Shown: positions 7,797-17,190 of the stretch, piece by piece
Position numbering within the stretch: the first letter of the stretch is position 1
Layout of the letters: every line of letters starts with the position of its first letter
Assembly: GCF_003386865.1 (NCBI RefSeq)
Contig: NZ_QTUA01000001.1
Span: 1,612,001-1,676,000, forward strand
Source of the DNA: Calidifontibacter indicus
GTDB lineage: Bacteria; Actinomycetota; Actinomycetes; Actinomycetales; Dermatophilaceae
Direction: 5' to 3'
DNA length: 64,000 nt
Program-made: the position numbers and the translations under genes
Notes under the pieces: generated by a model
What the model was told of the DNA's origin: nothing
The model's input: only the letters and a program-made list of their open reading frames with translations
Database searches by the model: none

Positions 7797-10700
7797 ATGG
7801 CACTTCAAACGTCCGGCGACCCCCGATCAGACGTCCTGCGAGACAGCGCTTTCCGCGAGTGTGCCGAAGGGGGGTGCACCGACGGACTCATCGAGCGTTA
7901 CTTCCGGCACGTCGCCGACGAAGACCTCGCCTCGCTGGGCGGACAAACCCTGCACGGCCTGCTGCACGCCCACAAGCAACTCGCCGCCCAGCGCCCGCCG
8001 GGTCGGGCCAATGTGCACGTGCTCCACCCGAGCTTGGAGACCGACGGCTGGAACTCCCCGTACGCGGTCCTGCAGATCGTCACCGACGACATGCCTTTCC
8101 TGGTCGACTCCGTCACCGCCGCGCTCGCCCAACTCGAGCGCCGGGTGCACCTCGTCATCCACCCCCAGTTGTGGGTCGAGCGTGACGCCACCGGTGAGTT
8201 GCTGCAGATCCTCGACACCGACGAGCAGCCCGCGCAGCACGACGGCCCGGCCGCCGTCGCCGAGTCGTGGATGCACCTGCAGATCGACCTCGCGGCCGAC
8301 GACGCCGCCGACGCCGCCATGATCGAACGCGTGCGCGGCGTGCTCGACGACGTGCGCGACTCGGTGACCGACTGGGAGCGCATGCGCGCGCAGTGCGAGG
8401 CCCGCATCCACGACCTGGAGACCAACCCGCCGGCACCGGTGGCCAAGGACATCATCGAGCGCACCCAGGGCTTCCTGCGCTGGCTCGCCGACGAACACTT
8501 CACCTTCCTCGGCTACCGCGAGTACGACCTCGAAGAGGTCGAGGGCGAGTACGTGCTGCGCGGCGTGGCCGGCAGCGGCCTGGGCCTGCTGCGTTACGAC
8601 GCACCCGCCTCGGAGGCCTTCTCCCGGCTCACCCCGCACGCCCGGCGCACCGCCCGCCAGCCGCACCTGCTGACGATCACGAAGGCGAACTCGCGCTCGA
8701 CCGTGCACCGTCCCTCCTACCTCGACTACATCGGCCTGCGCCGATTCGACGAGCAGGGCAACGTCAACGGTGAATACCGCCTGCTCGGCCTGTTCTCCTC
8801 CAGCGCCTACGTGGAGTCGGTGCGCCGCGTGCCGGTGCTGCGCGAGCGGGTCGCGGCGGTGGTGCAGGCCTCGGGTCACGCGCCCGACAGTCACTCCGGC
8901 AAAGACCTCATGCAGGTGCTGGAGACCTACCCGCGCGACGAGCTGTTCCAGGTGCGCACCGAGGAACTGAAGTCGATCGCCGCCCAGGTGATGCGGGTGC
9001 AGGAGCGCCGCACGCCCTACGTGCTGCGTCGCGACGACGAGTTCAGCCGGTTCACCAGCGTGATGGTCTACATCCCGCGCGATCGCTACAACACCCGGGT
9101 GCGCCTGGCGATGGCGAACATCCTGCAGCGCACCTTCGACGCCCGCTCGATCGACTACACGACGAGCGTCACCGACGCCGAACTCGCCCGCATCCACTTC
9201 GTGGTGCGTGTCGATCCGCGCACCGGTGTGCCCGACGTCGACGACGCCAAGCTGCGCGACGACCTGCTGCGCTCGACGCAGACCTGGTCGGAGCAGCTCG
9301 GGATGCACTCGCTCGACGAAGACGGCGAGAACGCCGCAGCGCGCGTGATGTCGTTGTACGCCAACGCCTTTCCCGAGGCCTACAAGGAAGACTTCGGTCC
9401 GCGTCAGGGTGTCGCCGACCTGCGCCACATCGAGGCGCTCAGCGATGCCGACGACACCCGGCTGACGCTCTACCGCGAACCGAACGCCGACCCGCACGAC
9501 CGCCGGTTCAAGCTGTTCCGGCGTTCGTCGGTGCTGCTGTCGGACATCATGCCGATCTTCACCGACCTCGGCGTGCGGGTGACCGACGAGCGGCCCTACT
9601 CGATGAACCGCGCTGACGGCGAACTCATCCACATCTACGACTTCGGTCTGCGCGCCGACGACGCCTCCGTGTGGGGCACCGACGCCGAACTCGGTCAGGT
9701 GCGCGAGCGATTCCAGGACGCGTTCGCGGCGGCCTGGAACGGGCGCAGCGAGTCGGACGGTCTCAACGCGCTCGTGCTCGGTGCCGGGCTCACCGCCCGG
9801 CAGGTCACCGTGCTGCGCGCCGTGGCCCGCTACATGCGCCAGGTCGGTCTGTCGTTCAGCCAGACCTACGTCGAGCACGCCCTCGTCACCAACGTCGAGC
9901 TCACCCGTGAACTCGTCGCGCTGTTCGAGGCGCGGTTCGACCCGTCCCTCGAGGACGACCGGCAGGCCGCGCAGGACGCGATCGTCGAGCGCATCGACGC
10001 CGGTCTGAAGGAGGTCGCCAGCCTCGACGAGGACCGCATCGTGCGGGCCTTCCGCGGCGCCATCCTCGCGGTGCTGCGCACCAACGCCTACCAGGACGGC
10101 GGCAACCGTCCGGTGATCAGCTTCAAGATCAACTGCTCCGCCGTGCCGGGCATGCCGCACCCGCGGCCGAAGTTCGAGATCTGGGTCTACAGCCCCCGGG
10201 TCGAGGGCGTGCACCTGCGGTTCGGCAAGGTCGCCCGCGGCGGTCTGCGCTGGAGCGACCGACGCGAGGACTTCCGCACCGAGGTGCTCGGCCTGGTCAA
10301 GGCGCAGATGGTCAAGAACGCCGTCATCGTGCCGACCGGTTCGAAGGGCGGCTTCTACGCCAAGCAGTTGCCGAGCCCGAGCGACCGCGACGCGTGGATG
10401 GCCGAGGGGATAGAGGCGTACAAGCTGTTCATCGGGGGCCTGCTCGACCTCACCGACAACCTCGTCGACGGCGAGGTCGTGCCGCCCACCGATGTGGTGC
10501 GCCACGACGAGGACGACACCTACCTGGTGGTCGCGGCCGACAAGGGCACCGCGTCGTTCTCCGACATCGCCAACGGTGTCGCCCAGGAGCGCGGCTTCTG
10601 GCTCGACGACGCGTTCGCCTCCGGTGGCTCGGCCGGCTACGACCACAAGGGCATGGGCATCACCGCCCGCGGCGCCTGGGAATCGGTCAAGCGTCACTTC

Positions 10701-12650
10701 CGCGAGATGGGCCACGACACCCAGACGGAGGACTTCACGGTCGTCGGTGTCGGCGACATGAGCGGCGACGTGTTCGGCAACGGCATGCTGCTGTCCGAAC
10801 ACATCCGACTGGTGGCCGCGTTCGACCACCGGCACATCTTCCTCGACCCCACGCCCGACGCTGCCTCGTCCTTCGTCGAGCGGCGCCGGCTCTTCGACCT
10901 GCCGCGCTCGTCGTGGGCGGACTACGACAAGTCGCTCATCAGCGTCGGGGGAGGGGTCTACCCGCGCTCGGCCAAGTCGATCCCGATCAGCGACGAGGTG
11001 CGCAAGGCGCTCGGCATCAAGGCCGGGGTCAGCGAGCTCACGCCGTCCGAGCTGATGCACGCGATCCTGCTCGCGCCCGTCGACCTGTTCTGGAACGGCG
11101 GAATCGGCACCTACATCAAGGCCGCGTCCGAGTCGAACGCCCGCATCGGCGACCGCGCCAACGACGAGATCCGTGTCGACGGCGGGCAGTTGCGGGTCAA
11201 GGTGATCGGCGAGGGCGGCAACCTCGGTGCCAGCCAGCTCGGCCGCATCGAGGCCGCGCAGCGCGGGGTGCGGGTCAACACCGACGCGATCGACAACTCC
11301 GCCGGCGTCGACACCTCCGACCACGAGGTCAACATCAAGATCCTGCTGACCGATCTGATGAAGCGCGGACGGTTCGACCTCGACGAACGCAACGAGGTGC
11401 TCGCCTCGATGACCGACGAGGTCGCCCAGCAGGTGCTGCGGGACAACTACGAGCAGAACACCCTGCTCGGCAACGCCCGCGCGCAGACCGGGGTGATGGC
11501 CACCGTCCACCAGCGCCTCATCAAGTGGTTGGAGGGACGCAAGGAGCTCGACCGCGGGATCGAGTTCCTGCCGAGCGACTCCGAGCTCGACGCCCGCATC
11601 CACGCCGACACAGGTCTCACTTCGCCGGAGCTCAGCGTGCTGGTCGCCTACGCCAAGCTCGCGCTGAAGAACGACCTCACCAGTGGTGACCTCACCCAGG
11701 ACCCGTGGCTCTCGCGCTCGCTGGCCGACTACTTCCCGACCCGGGTGCGCGAGACCTTCGCCGCCGAACTCGAGCAGCACCCGCTGCGTCGCGAGATCAT
11801 CGTCAACTCGGTCGTGAACTCGATGATCAACCGGGGCGGCATCACGTTCGCCTTCCGGGTGATGGAGGAGACCTCGGCGTCGGCGGAGCAGATCGCCCGC
11901 GCCTACGTGATCGCGCGCGAGACCTTCGACCTCGCCGGGTTCGTGGCCGAGGTGGAGGCGCTCGACAACGTCGTGTCGACCGACGCCCAGACCAAGCTGT
12001 ACCTGGAGTTCCGTCGACTGCTCGACCGGGTCGTGCGGTGGCTGATCCACAACCGTCCGGCGGGTCTCGACGTCACCACCGAGATCGAACGGTTCCGGCC
12101 CAACGTGCAGGCGCTCGCCGAGACGGTGCCCGGGCTGCTGCGCGGCTCGGAGCACAAGCGGTGGGAGACCAACCGCGACAAGCTGGTCGAGCTCGGTGTG
12201 CCCGAGGCGCTCGCCGGTCGGTGCGCGGGCCTGCTCGACGTGTTCTCGCTGCTCGACATCACCGAGCTCGCGCTCGCCCAGGACACCGACCCGGCGACGG
12301 TCGCCGCGACCTACTTCGCGGTGTCCGAGCGCCTCGGCATCGACACGATGCTGGGCGCGGTGTCGGCGCTGCCCCGCGACGACCGGTGGGACTCCCTGGC
12401 CCGTGGCTCCATCCGCGACGACCTGTACGTCGTGTTGGAGACCTTCACCGCGGCGGTGCTGGCCGGCACGTCCGCCGACGCCGAACCGGTCGCCCGGGTC
12501 GCCGCCTGGCTGAAGCAGAACCCCGACTCCGTCGGTCGCGCGCTGACGTCCCTGGACGCCATCCGCTCACTGCCGCACCCGGGCCTCGCCCCGCTGTCGG
12601 TGGCGCTGCGGACCCTGCGTGGTGCCATCCGTTCGGGGAGTGCAAGCTAG
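7797..12650 (+). CDS. gdh: NAD-specific glutamate dehydrogenase, large 180-kDa type
   Basis: 1617 residues, the size expected for the GDH-180 family first described in Streptomyces and Mycobacterium. It converts glutamate to 2-oxoglutarate and ammonia with NAD+. An N-terminal regulatory region with ACT-like segments (1 to about 650) is followed by the catalytic region: VARGGLRWSDRREDFRTE near 810, GSKGGFYAKQ with the catalytic-type Lys near 850, and GFWLDDAFASGGSAGYDHK near 935. The long C-terminal helical domain is complete. Start chosen at ATG 7797, after GAGG at 7781-7784; an ATG at 7731 is possible. Together with pruA it completes proline-to-2-oxoglutarate breakdown. Confidence 0.95.
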   Translation: MALQTSGDPRSDVLRDSAFRECAEGGCTDGLIERYFRHVADEDLASLGGQTLHGLLHAHKQLAAQRPPGRANVHVLHPSLETDGWNSPYAVLQIVTDDMPFLVDSVTAALAQLERRVHLVIHPQLWVERDATGELLQILDTDEQPAQHDGPAAVAESWMHLQIDLAADDAADAAMIERVRGVLDDVRDSVTDWERMRAQCEARIHDLETNPPAPVAKDIIERTQGFLRWLADEHFTFLGYREYDLEEVEGEYVLRGVAGSGLGLLRYDAPASEAFSRLTPHARRTARQPHLLTITKANSRSTVHRPSYLDYIGLRRFDEQGNVNGEYRLLGLFSSSAYVESVRRVPVLRERVAAVVQASGHAPDSHSGKDLMQVLETYPRDELFQVRTEELKSIAAQVMRVQERRTPYVLRRDDEFSRFTSVMVYIPRDRYNTRVRLAMANILQRTFDARSIDYTTSVTDAELARIHFVVRVDPRTGVPDVDDAKLRDDLLRSTQTWSEQLGMHSLDEDGENAAARVMSLYANAFPEAYKEDFGPRQGVADLRHIEALSDADDTRLTLYREPNADPHDRRFKLFRRSSVLLSDIMPIFTDLGVRVTDERPYSMNRADGELIHIYDFGLRADDASVWGTDAELGQVRERFQDAFAAAWNGRSESDGLNALVLGAGLTARQVTVLRAVARYMRQVGLSFSQTYVEHALVTNVELTRELVALFEARFDPSLEDDRQAAQDAIVERIDAGLKEVASLDEDRIVRAFRGAILAVLRTNAYQDGGNRPVISFKINCSAVPGMPHPRPKFEIWVYSPRVEGVHLRFGKVARGGLRWSDRREDFRTEVLGLVKAQMVKNAVIVPTGSKGGFYAKQLPSPSDRDAWMAEGIEAYKLFIGGLLDLTDNLVDGEVVPPTDVVRHDEDDTYLVVAADKGTASFSDIANGVAQERGFWLDDAFASGGSAGYDHKGMGITARGAWESVKRHFREMGHDTQTEDFTVVGVGDMSGDVFGNGMLLSEHIRLVAAFDHRHIFLDPTPDAASSFVERRRLFDLPRSSWADYDKSLISVGGGVYPRSAKSIPISDEVRKALGIKAGVSELTPSELMHAILLAPVDLFWNGGIGTYIKAASESNARIGDRANDEIRVDGGQLRVKVIGEGGNLGASQLGRIEAAQRGVRVNTDAIDNSAGVDTSDHEVNIKILLTDLMKRGRFDLDERNEVLASMTDEVAQQVLRDNYEQNTLLGNARAQTGVMATVHQRLIKWLEGRKELDRGIEFLPSDSELDARIHADTGLTSPELSVLVAYAKLALKNDLTSGDLTQDPWLSRSLADYFPTRVRETFAAELEQHPLRREIIVNSVVNSMINRGGITFAFRVMEETSASAEQIARAYVIARETFDLAGFVAEVEALDNVVSTDAQTKLYLEFRRLLDRVVRWLIHNRPAGLDVTTEIERFRPNVQALAETVPGLLRGSEHKRWETNRDKLVELGVPEALAGRCAGLLDVFSLLDITELALAQDTDPATVAATYFAVSERLGIDTMLGAVSALPRDDRWDSLARGSIRDDLYVVLETFTAAVLAGTSADAEPVARVAAWLKQNPDSVGRALTSLDAIRSLPHPGLAPLSVALRTLRGAIRSGSAS

Positions 12651-12655
12651 GCCGC

Positions 12656-14134
12656 ATGCCCACGATGAGTGATGTGCTCACCAAGCACGAGGTGAGCGCG
12701 GCCGATTCCGACTGGTTGCATCGGCTGGTCGGTGACTGGCAGTTGCTGTCGGATCTGTCGTTCGCCGACCTGGTGCTGTGGGTGCGGTCGGAGCGGGGCG
12801 ACTGGTTCGCGGCGGCGCATGCTCGGCCGACGACCGGCGTGGGCGTCTTCACCGAGGACCTCGTCGGCGAGCCGGTGGCACCGGCGCGGTCGCGGATGGT
12901 GCGGTCGGCGTACGAGCGGCACGAGATCGTGCGGGCCGGGCAGACGGTGTGGCGCGATGACATGCCGATCCGTGAGGAGGCCATCCCGGTGGTGCGGGAG
13001 GGGTCGGTGACGGCGGTGCTCACCCGGCACACCAACCTCGCGTCGATGCGCACGCCGAGTCGGCTGGAGGTCACCTACCTGGCCACCGCGGATGCGCTGG
13101 CACGGATGATCGCGGCCGGCGCGTTCCCGCAGGAGGAGCCGGAGGCGGAGTTGCGCCGGGGCACGCCGCGGGTGGGTGACGGGGTGCTCCGGCTCAACTC
13201 GGACGGCGTCGTCACCTACGCGAGTCCGAACGCGGTCTCGGCGGTGCACCGTCTGGGTTACGACGGTGACGTCATCGGGATCAAACTGGCGCGCGCGGTC
13301 GGCGACCTGCTGCCGGCCCGCTCACCTGCCGACGAAGACCTGAGCCAGGTGCTGCGCGGACGCGTCGCCGATCGTGGCGAGGTGCAGACCCGCTCGGCTG
13401 CGGTGATGGTGCGCTCGATCCCGCTGCGGGAGGGGGAGCGGAGGGTCGGTGCGGTGCTGCTGGTGCGTGACGTCGGTGAACTGCGCCGCCGGGAGCGGGA
13501 GCTGGCGACCAAGGACGTCACGATCCGCGAGATCCACCACCGGGTGAAGAACAACCTGCAGACCGTGGCGGCGATGTTGCGTCTGCAGGCCCGCCGGGTC
13601 GACGACCCGAAGGGCCGCGCCGCGCTGGACGACGCCGTCCGCCGGGTGGCGACGATCGCGTCGGTGCACGAGACGCTCTCCTCGCGCCTCGACGATCACC
13701 TCGACTTCGACGAGGTCGCCGAGCGGGGCATCCAGGCGGCGCTCGACCTGGGCAACAGGTCGGGGGTGCGGGTGTCGGGGTCGCTCGAGGGCACCTTCGG
13801 CACTTTGTGTTCGGAGGACGCGACCGCGATCGCGATGGTGCTCGCCGAACTGGTGCAGAACGCCGTCGAGCACGGGTTGGCCGATCGGGACGGCACGGTG
13901 TCGGTGCGGGTGCAGCGGCATGCCCGTCCGGATGCCGATGTGGTGGAGGTCGAGGTCGTCGACGACGGTGCCGGTCTGCCGCCGGGCTTCGACCCGAGCG
14001 CCGGGGGACTGGGCGTGCAGATCGTCCGGTCGTTGGTCAGTGATCTCGGCGGCGAGATCGAATGGGTGCCCACACGCAAAGGCACCGCCGTGAAATTCAC
14101 GGCGGTGCTGCGGGAGATTCCTGCGAAGCGGTGA
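12656..14134 (+). CDS. pdtaS: Soluble sensor histidine kinase PdtaS
   Basis: 492 residues, close to the ~500 of mycobacterial PdtaS. Domains: N-terminal GAF-like sensor (about 15-155), PAS (about 175-290), then a HisKA_2/HWE-type kinase core with EIHHRVKNNLQTVAAML (His 294/295), an N box (LAELVQNAVEHG) and glycine loops (VDDGAGLPPG, GGLGVQIV). No membrane segments, so it is cytosolic. In mycobacteria PdtaS phosphorylates the RNA-binding antiterminator PdtaR; no pdtaR is in the window. Placement next to and convergent with whiB1 is the same as in Mycobacterium tuberculosis. CAAGCT at 12643-12648 sits 7 bases before the ATG, suggesting a leaderless start inside the gdh tail. Confidence 0.92.
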   Translation: MPTMSDVLTKHEVSAADSDWLHRLVGDWQLLSDLSFADLVLWVRSERGDWFAAAHARPTTGVGVFTEDLVGEPVAPARSRMVRSAYERHEIVRAGQTVWRDDMPIREEAIPVVREGSVTAVLTRHTNLASMRTPSRLEVTYLATADALARMIAAGAFPQEEPEAELRRGTPRVGDGVLRLNSDGVVTYASPNAVSAVHRLGYDGDVIGIKLARAVGDLLPARSPADEDLSQVLRGRVADRGEVQTRSAAVMVRSIPLREGERRVGAVLLVRDVGELRRRERELATKDVTIREIHHRVKNNLQTVAAMLRLQARRVDDPKGRAALDDAVRRVATIASVHETLSSRLDDHLDFDEVAERGIQAALDLGNRSGVRVSGSLEGTFGTLCSEDATAIAMVLAELVQNAVEHGLADRDGTVSVRVQRHARPDADVVEVEVVDDGAGLPPGFDPSAGGLGVQIVRSLVSDLGGEIEWVPTRKGTAVKFTAVLREIPAKR

Positions 14135-14143
14135 CTCCGGGGA

Positions 14144-14392
14144 TCAGCCGGCGCGGCGGGCGCGGGCGTTGCGACGCTTCATCGCGCGGCGCTCGTCCTC
14201 CGACAAGCCACCCCAGACACCGGCGTCCTGACCGGACTCGATGGCCCACTTCAGGCAGGTGTCGATGACCTCACAGCGACGACAGACGGCCTTGGCGTCC
14301 TCGATCTGCTGCAAGGCGGGCCCGGTGTTGCCGATCGGGAAGAAAAGCTCCGGGTCTTCTTCCAGGCAAGCAGCGCGGTCGCGCCAATCCAT
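14144..14392 (-). CDS. whiB1: Iron-sulfur transcription factor WhiB1
   Basis: 82 residues; mycobacterial WhiB1 has 84. The four [4Fe-4S] ligands are Cys9, Cys37, Cys40 and Cys46 (CxxC plus two). The G[VI]WGG turn is GVWGGLSEDERRA, and a basic AT-hook-like tail follows (KRRNARARR). WhiB1 is an NO-sensitive regulator that binds the primary sigma factor and is essential in mycobacteria. The start is ATG 14392; upstream in-frame codons extend to 14542 but the family begins at MDWR. Convergent with pdtaS, the stops being only 9 bases apart. Confidence 0.97.
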   Translation of the reverse strand: MDWRDRAACLEEDPELFFPIGNTGPALQQIEDAKAVCRRCEVIDTCLKWAIESGQDAGVWGGLSEDERRAMKRRNARARRAG

Positions 14393-14728
14393 AGTCGTCC
14401 TGCTCCTCGTTGAGTGTGCGTCTGTGGCCCCGGTGCCGGGGTTGGTTTCGTGCATCGTGTGCGTTCGGTCGGCCTGGGGCACCCGTTGTCGGTCGATCCG
14501 GAATCGGCAGCTACGCTTGTTGCCGAGCGTGCCGACTGTCAAGGCTCACAGATGCCACCTGTGTTGCACAAGAGGTTTGACCGATTCTTTTCCCTTCGAA
14601 GGTGAGTTGTTCGTCACACGGTCGCCCCAGGTTTCCCGGATGTGCTGCGCCGACGTCCCCGTGAGGTCCGCCATCTTGTCGCCGTGTCGTTGCCATGCTG
14701 TGCCCGAATTCTGCAGGAGGATCCACCC
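14393..14728. other. Intergenic region carrying divergent control of whiB1 and a membrane protein gene
   Basis: 336 bases without a gene. On the minus strand a perfect TTGACA (reading from 14542 down to 14537) could be the -35 of whiB1, with an AAGCGT-like -10 after 18 bases; this would give a leader of roughly 110 bases. On the plus strand GCAGGAGG (14713-14720) is the ribosome site of the next gene. I see no convincing CRP palindrome and no hairpin. Confidence 0.4.
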
Positions 14729-15151
14729 GTGACCGACCGTTCACCGCGGCCCACCGCCGGCCCGGGTCAGGGCGCCGACACCGCACGTCGCGCCGAAGGG
14801 CCGTGGACGATCGTCGCCGCGCTGATGGCGGCGCAGGCCCTCGGACTCGTCGTCACCGGCATCTGGTCGGGCTTCGACGGTGGCTCGGCCCGATCGTGGT
14901 CGTTCGCGGCGACCCTCGTCGTGCTGGCCGGGTGCGTCGCGGCCTTGGCGTGGTTCCTCTGGCAGCGCCGGACGGCGGCGCGCACCCCGACGCTGTTGTG
15001 GAACGCGCTGCTGGTGCCGATCGGGTTCACCGTGGGCGACGGCGGAGCGCCCTGGATGGGCTGGTTGATCGTCGGGTGGGCGGTTGTCACCTTCGGTGCG
15101 GCGCTGTTGTGCCGTGCCGGGGCGCAGGATTCGGTCGAACCCACCGCCTGA
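14729..15151 (+). CDS. Small four-helix integral membrane protein
   Basis: 140 residues from GTG 14729; the GCAGGAGG eight bases upstream decides this start over longer in-frame ones. A hydrophilic N-terminus of about 30 residues is followed by four hydrophobic segments: IVAALMAAQALGLVVTGIW, FAATLVVLAGCVAALAWF, LLWNALLVPIGFTVG, and MGWLIVGWAVVTFGAALL. The layout resembles many small actinobacterial membrane proteins of unknown function. No catalytic motif seen. It precedes the DUF2207 gene by 79 bases in the same direction. Confidence 0.7.
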   Translation: MTDRSPRPTAGPGQGADTARRAEGPWTIVAALMAAQALGLVVTGIWSGFDGGSARSWSFAATLVVLAGCVAALAWFLWQRRTAARTPTLLWNALLVPIGFTVGDGGAPWMGWLIVGWAVVTFGAALLCRAGAQDSVEPTA

Positions 15152-15218
15152 CGCTCCTGATGCGCTCGGCGCTGCGCCGCCCTGGGTGAGTCACCGACCG
15201 GTCGTCGGGGGCTGGCCG

Positions 15219-15224
15219 TAGGGT
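15219..15224 (+). promoter_or_regulatory. -10 box for leaderless DUF2207 mRNA
   Basis: TAGGGT ends six bases before the ATG at 15231, the geometry of a sigma-A -10 box for a transcript that begins at the start codon. Confidence 0.5.
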
Positions 15225-15230
15225 TCAGTC

Positions 15231-17129
15231 ATGCGACGCATCTGGTCGGCCCTGATGGTTCTCGCCTGCGCGATGGCGTTCGTCGTGCTGCCCGCCGCAC
15301 TGACCGGCTCGGCGGCTCGGGCCGCCACCGGCGAACGCATCCTTTCCTTCGACGCGGCGTACGCGCTGCGCGCCGACGGTTCGGTCGACGTCACCGAGAC
15401 CATCCGCTACCAGTTCGCCGGCAGCGACTCCCACGGCATCAAGCGTTCGATCATCACATCCCAGGGCTACGACCCGCAGCCCGACAAGCACCGCGTCTAC
15501 CCGATGAGCAACGTCCGGGTGACCAGCCCGACGGGCGCACCCGACAACGTCGACCTGTCCGACTTCGGCGCCATGACGGTGATCCGGGTCGGGTCGGCCA
15601 ACAAGACGGTGCGCGGCACCCAGACGTACGTCGTGAAGTACCGCCTCGGATCCGTCGTCAACAAGCAGCCCGACGGCACGGTCGAGCTGTACTGGAATGT
15701 CACCGGTTCACAGACCGGTGTGCCGACCGACGCCGTACGCATCACGGTCACCGGCCCGGCCGACATCACCAACGCCGTCTGTTACTACGGCGTCACCAAG
15801 GAGTCGACGCAGTGTGAAGCGAGCCCGGGCAAGGAGGCCGTGTTCACCGCCTCGGGGCTCAGCTCCTACCAACAGGTCACCATCGGCGCCGCGCTGCCCG
15901 GCACCGCATTCACCAAGACCGACCCCGAACTGCGCGACGGCAGCGTCGACGACTCCGCCGGCGCCGGTGGCAGCAGCCTGTCGCCCGAGGCCGCCCGCGC
16001 GCTGGGCGTTGCCGGGGTGGGTGCGGGCATCGGTCTGCCGGTGATCGCGGCCGGCGCGATGGGTCTGGCGGTGTGGAAGCGCGGTCGTGACGAGCGCTAC
16101 GCCGCGGTGGCGCCCGGTCTCGAACCCGCGCCGGGGCAGGACGAGTCGGTGCTGCGGGGCGGGCACGACACCGTCGTGGTGCAGTTCCAGCCGCCGGCCG
16201 GGGTGCGACCTGGGCTGATGGGCACGGTCATCGACGAGGAGGCCGGCGCCGTCGACGTGTCGGCGACGATCGTCGACCTCGCCGTGCGCGGTCACCTGCG
16301 GATGGAGGAGTCCGAGGGTGGCGGCATCTTCCGCAAGAACGACTGGAAGCTCACCGCGCTCGAGCCGCCGCAGGGCGAGCAGTTGCTGCCCTACGAGCAG
16401 ACCCTGCTCGACGGACTCTTCCAACTCGGATCGCCGATCATGTTGTCCCAGTTGAAGAACAAGTTCCGGCCGACCCTCACCAAGGCGCAGAACCAGATGT
16501 ACACCGAGGTCGTGCAGCGCGGCTGGTTCCGACGCTCGCCCCAGACCGTGCGCTCGAACTTCCAGCTGGGTGGCATGGCGCTCATCGGCGCCGCCGTGTT
16601 CGGCTTCTTCGTGATGCCGAAGGTGAGTTTCCTGGCGCTCGGCCTGCCGGTCGGGCTCGCGCTGGCCGGCCTCATCGTGATGTTCATGGGACGCCACATG
16701 GCCTCCCGCACCGCTCGCGGCTCGGCGGTCACCGCCCAGTCGATGGGCTTTCGCGAATACCTGGTCACCGCCGAAGCGCAGCAGATCAAGTTCGACGAGG
16801 CCGAGCAGATCTTCAGTCGCTACATGCCCTACGCGGTCGTCTTCGGTGTCGCTCAGCAGTGGGCCGACAAGTTCGCCGAGGTGGCCCGTGCCGCCGAGGC
16901 CGCGGGGCGTCCGTTGATGGCACCCACCTGGTACATCCCGGTCGGCGGCGACTTCGGCAACTTCGGCAGCATCGCCGGTGGACTCGACGACTTCGGCACG
17001 GTCGCTGCCGGCACCTTCGTGGCCACGCCGGGATCGTCCGGCGGGTCGGCCTTCGGCGGTGGCGGATTCAGCGGTGGTGGCGGGTTCAGTGGTGGTGGCG
17101 GCGGAGGCGGCGGCACGTCCAGTTGGTGA
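15231..17129 (+). CDS. DUF2207 membrane protein with Gly/Ser-rich tail
   Basis: 632 residues. A signal peptide (about 1-32, ending AARA) leads into an extracytoplasmic DUF2207 beta domain (35-240; VDVTETIRYQFAGSDSHGI is typical). One membrane segment lies near 257-281, a cytoplasmic part with winged-helix-like pieces follows (IDEEAGAVDVSATIVDLAV; GHLRMEES), then two more membrane segments (about 446-485) and a tail of repeated GGGGFSGGGG. The family is widespread in actinobacteria and its job is not established. TAGGGT six bases upstream suggests a leaderless mRNA. Upstream of the tms pair by 61 bases, probably not functionally linked. Confidence 0.85.
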   Translation: MRRIWSALMVLACAMAFVVLPAALTGSAARAATGERILSFDAAYALRADGSVDVTETIRYQFAGSDSHGIKRSIITSQGYDPQPDKHRVYPMSNVRVTSPTGAPDNVDLSDFGAMTVIRVGSANKTVRGTQTYVVKYRLGSVVNKQPDGTVELYWNVTGSQTGVPTDAVRITVTGPADITNAVCYYGVTKESTQCEASPGKEAVFTASGLSSYQQVTIGAALPGTAFTKTDPELRDGSVDDSAGAGGSSLSPEAARALGVAGVGAGIGLPVIAAGAMGLAVWKRGRDERYAAVAPGLEPAPGQDESVLRGGHDTVVVQFQPPAGVRPGLMGTVIDEEAGAVDVSATIVDLAVRGHLRMEESEGGGIFRKNDWKLTALEPPQGEQLLPYEQTLLDGLFQLGSPIMLSQLKNKFRPTLTKAQNQMYTEVVQRGWFRRSPQTVRSNFQLGGMALIGAAVFGFFVMPKVSFLALGLPVGLALAGLIVMFMGRHMASRTARGSAVTAQSMGFREYLVTAEAQQIKFDEAEQIFSRYMPYAVVFGVAQQWADKFAEVARAAEAAGRPLMAPTWYIPVGGDFGNFGSIAGGLDDFGTVAAGTFVATPGSSGGSAFGGGGFSGGGGFSGGGGGGGGTSSW

Positions 17130-17190
17130 CCCTCCGTCCGGAGCAGTTCATCCTACTGATAGAACACCTACACATGTTCGAGGAGCGTTG

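Noticed and set aside
7827-12155. 1442-codon open frame opposite the glutamate dehydrogenase gene
   Set aside because: It is the mirror of a GC-rich real gene; its protein is a His/Val/Gly-rich string without domains, while the plus strand has full family motifs.
14575-14625. Possible CRP palindrome (GTGA...TCAC) upstream of whiB1
   Set aside because: The half sites are eight bases apart instead of six and the outer bases do not match.
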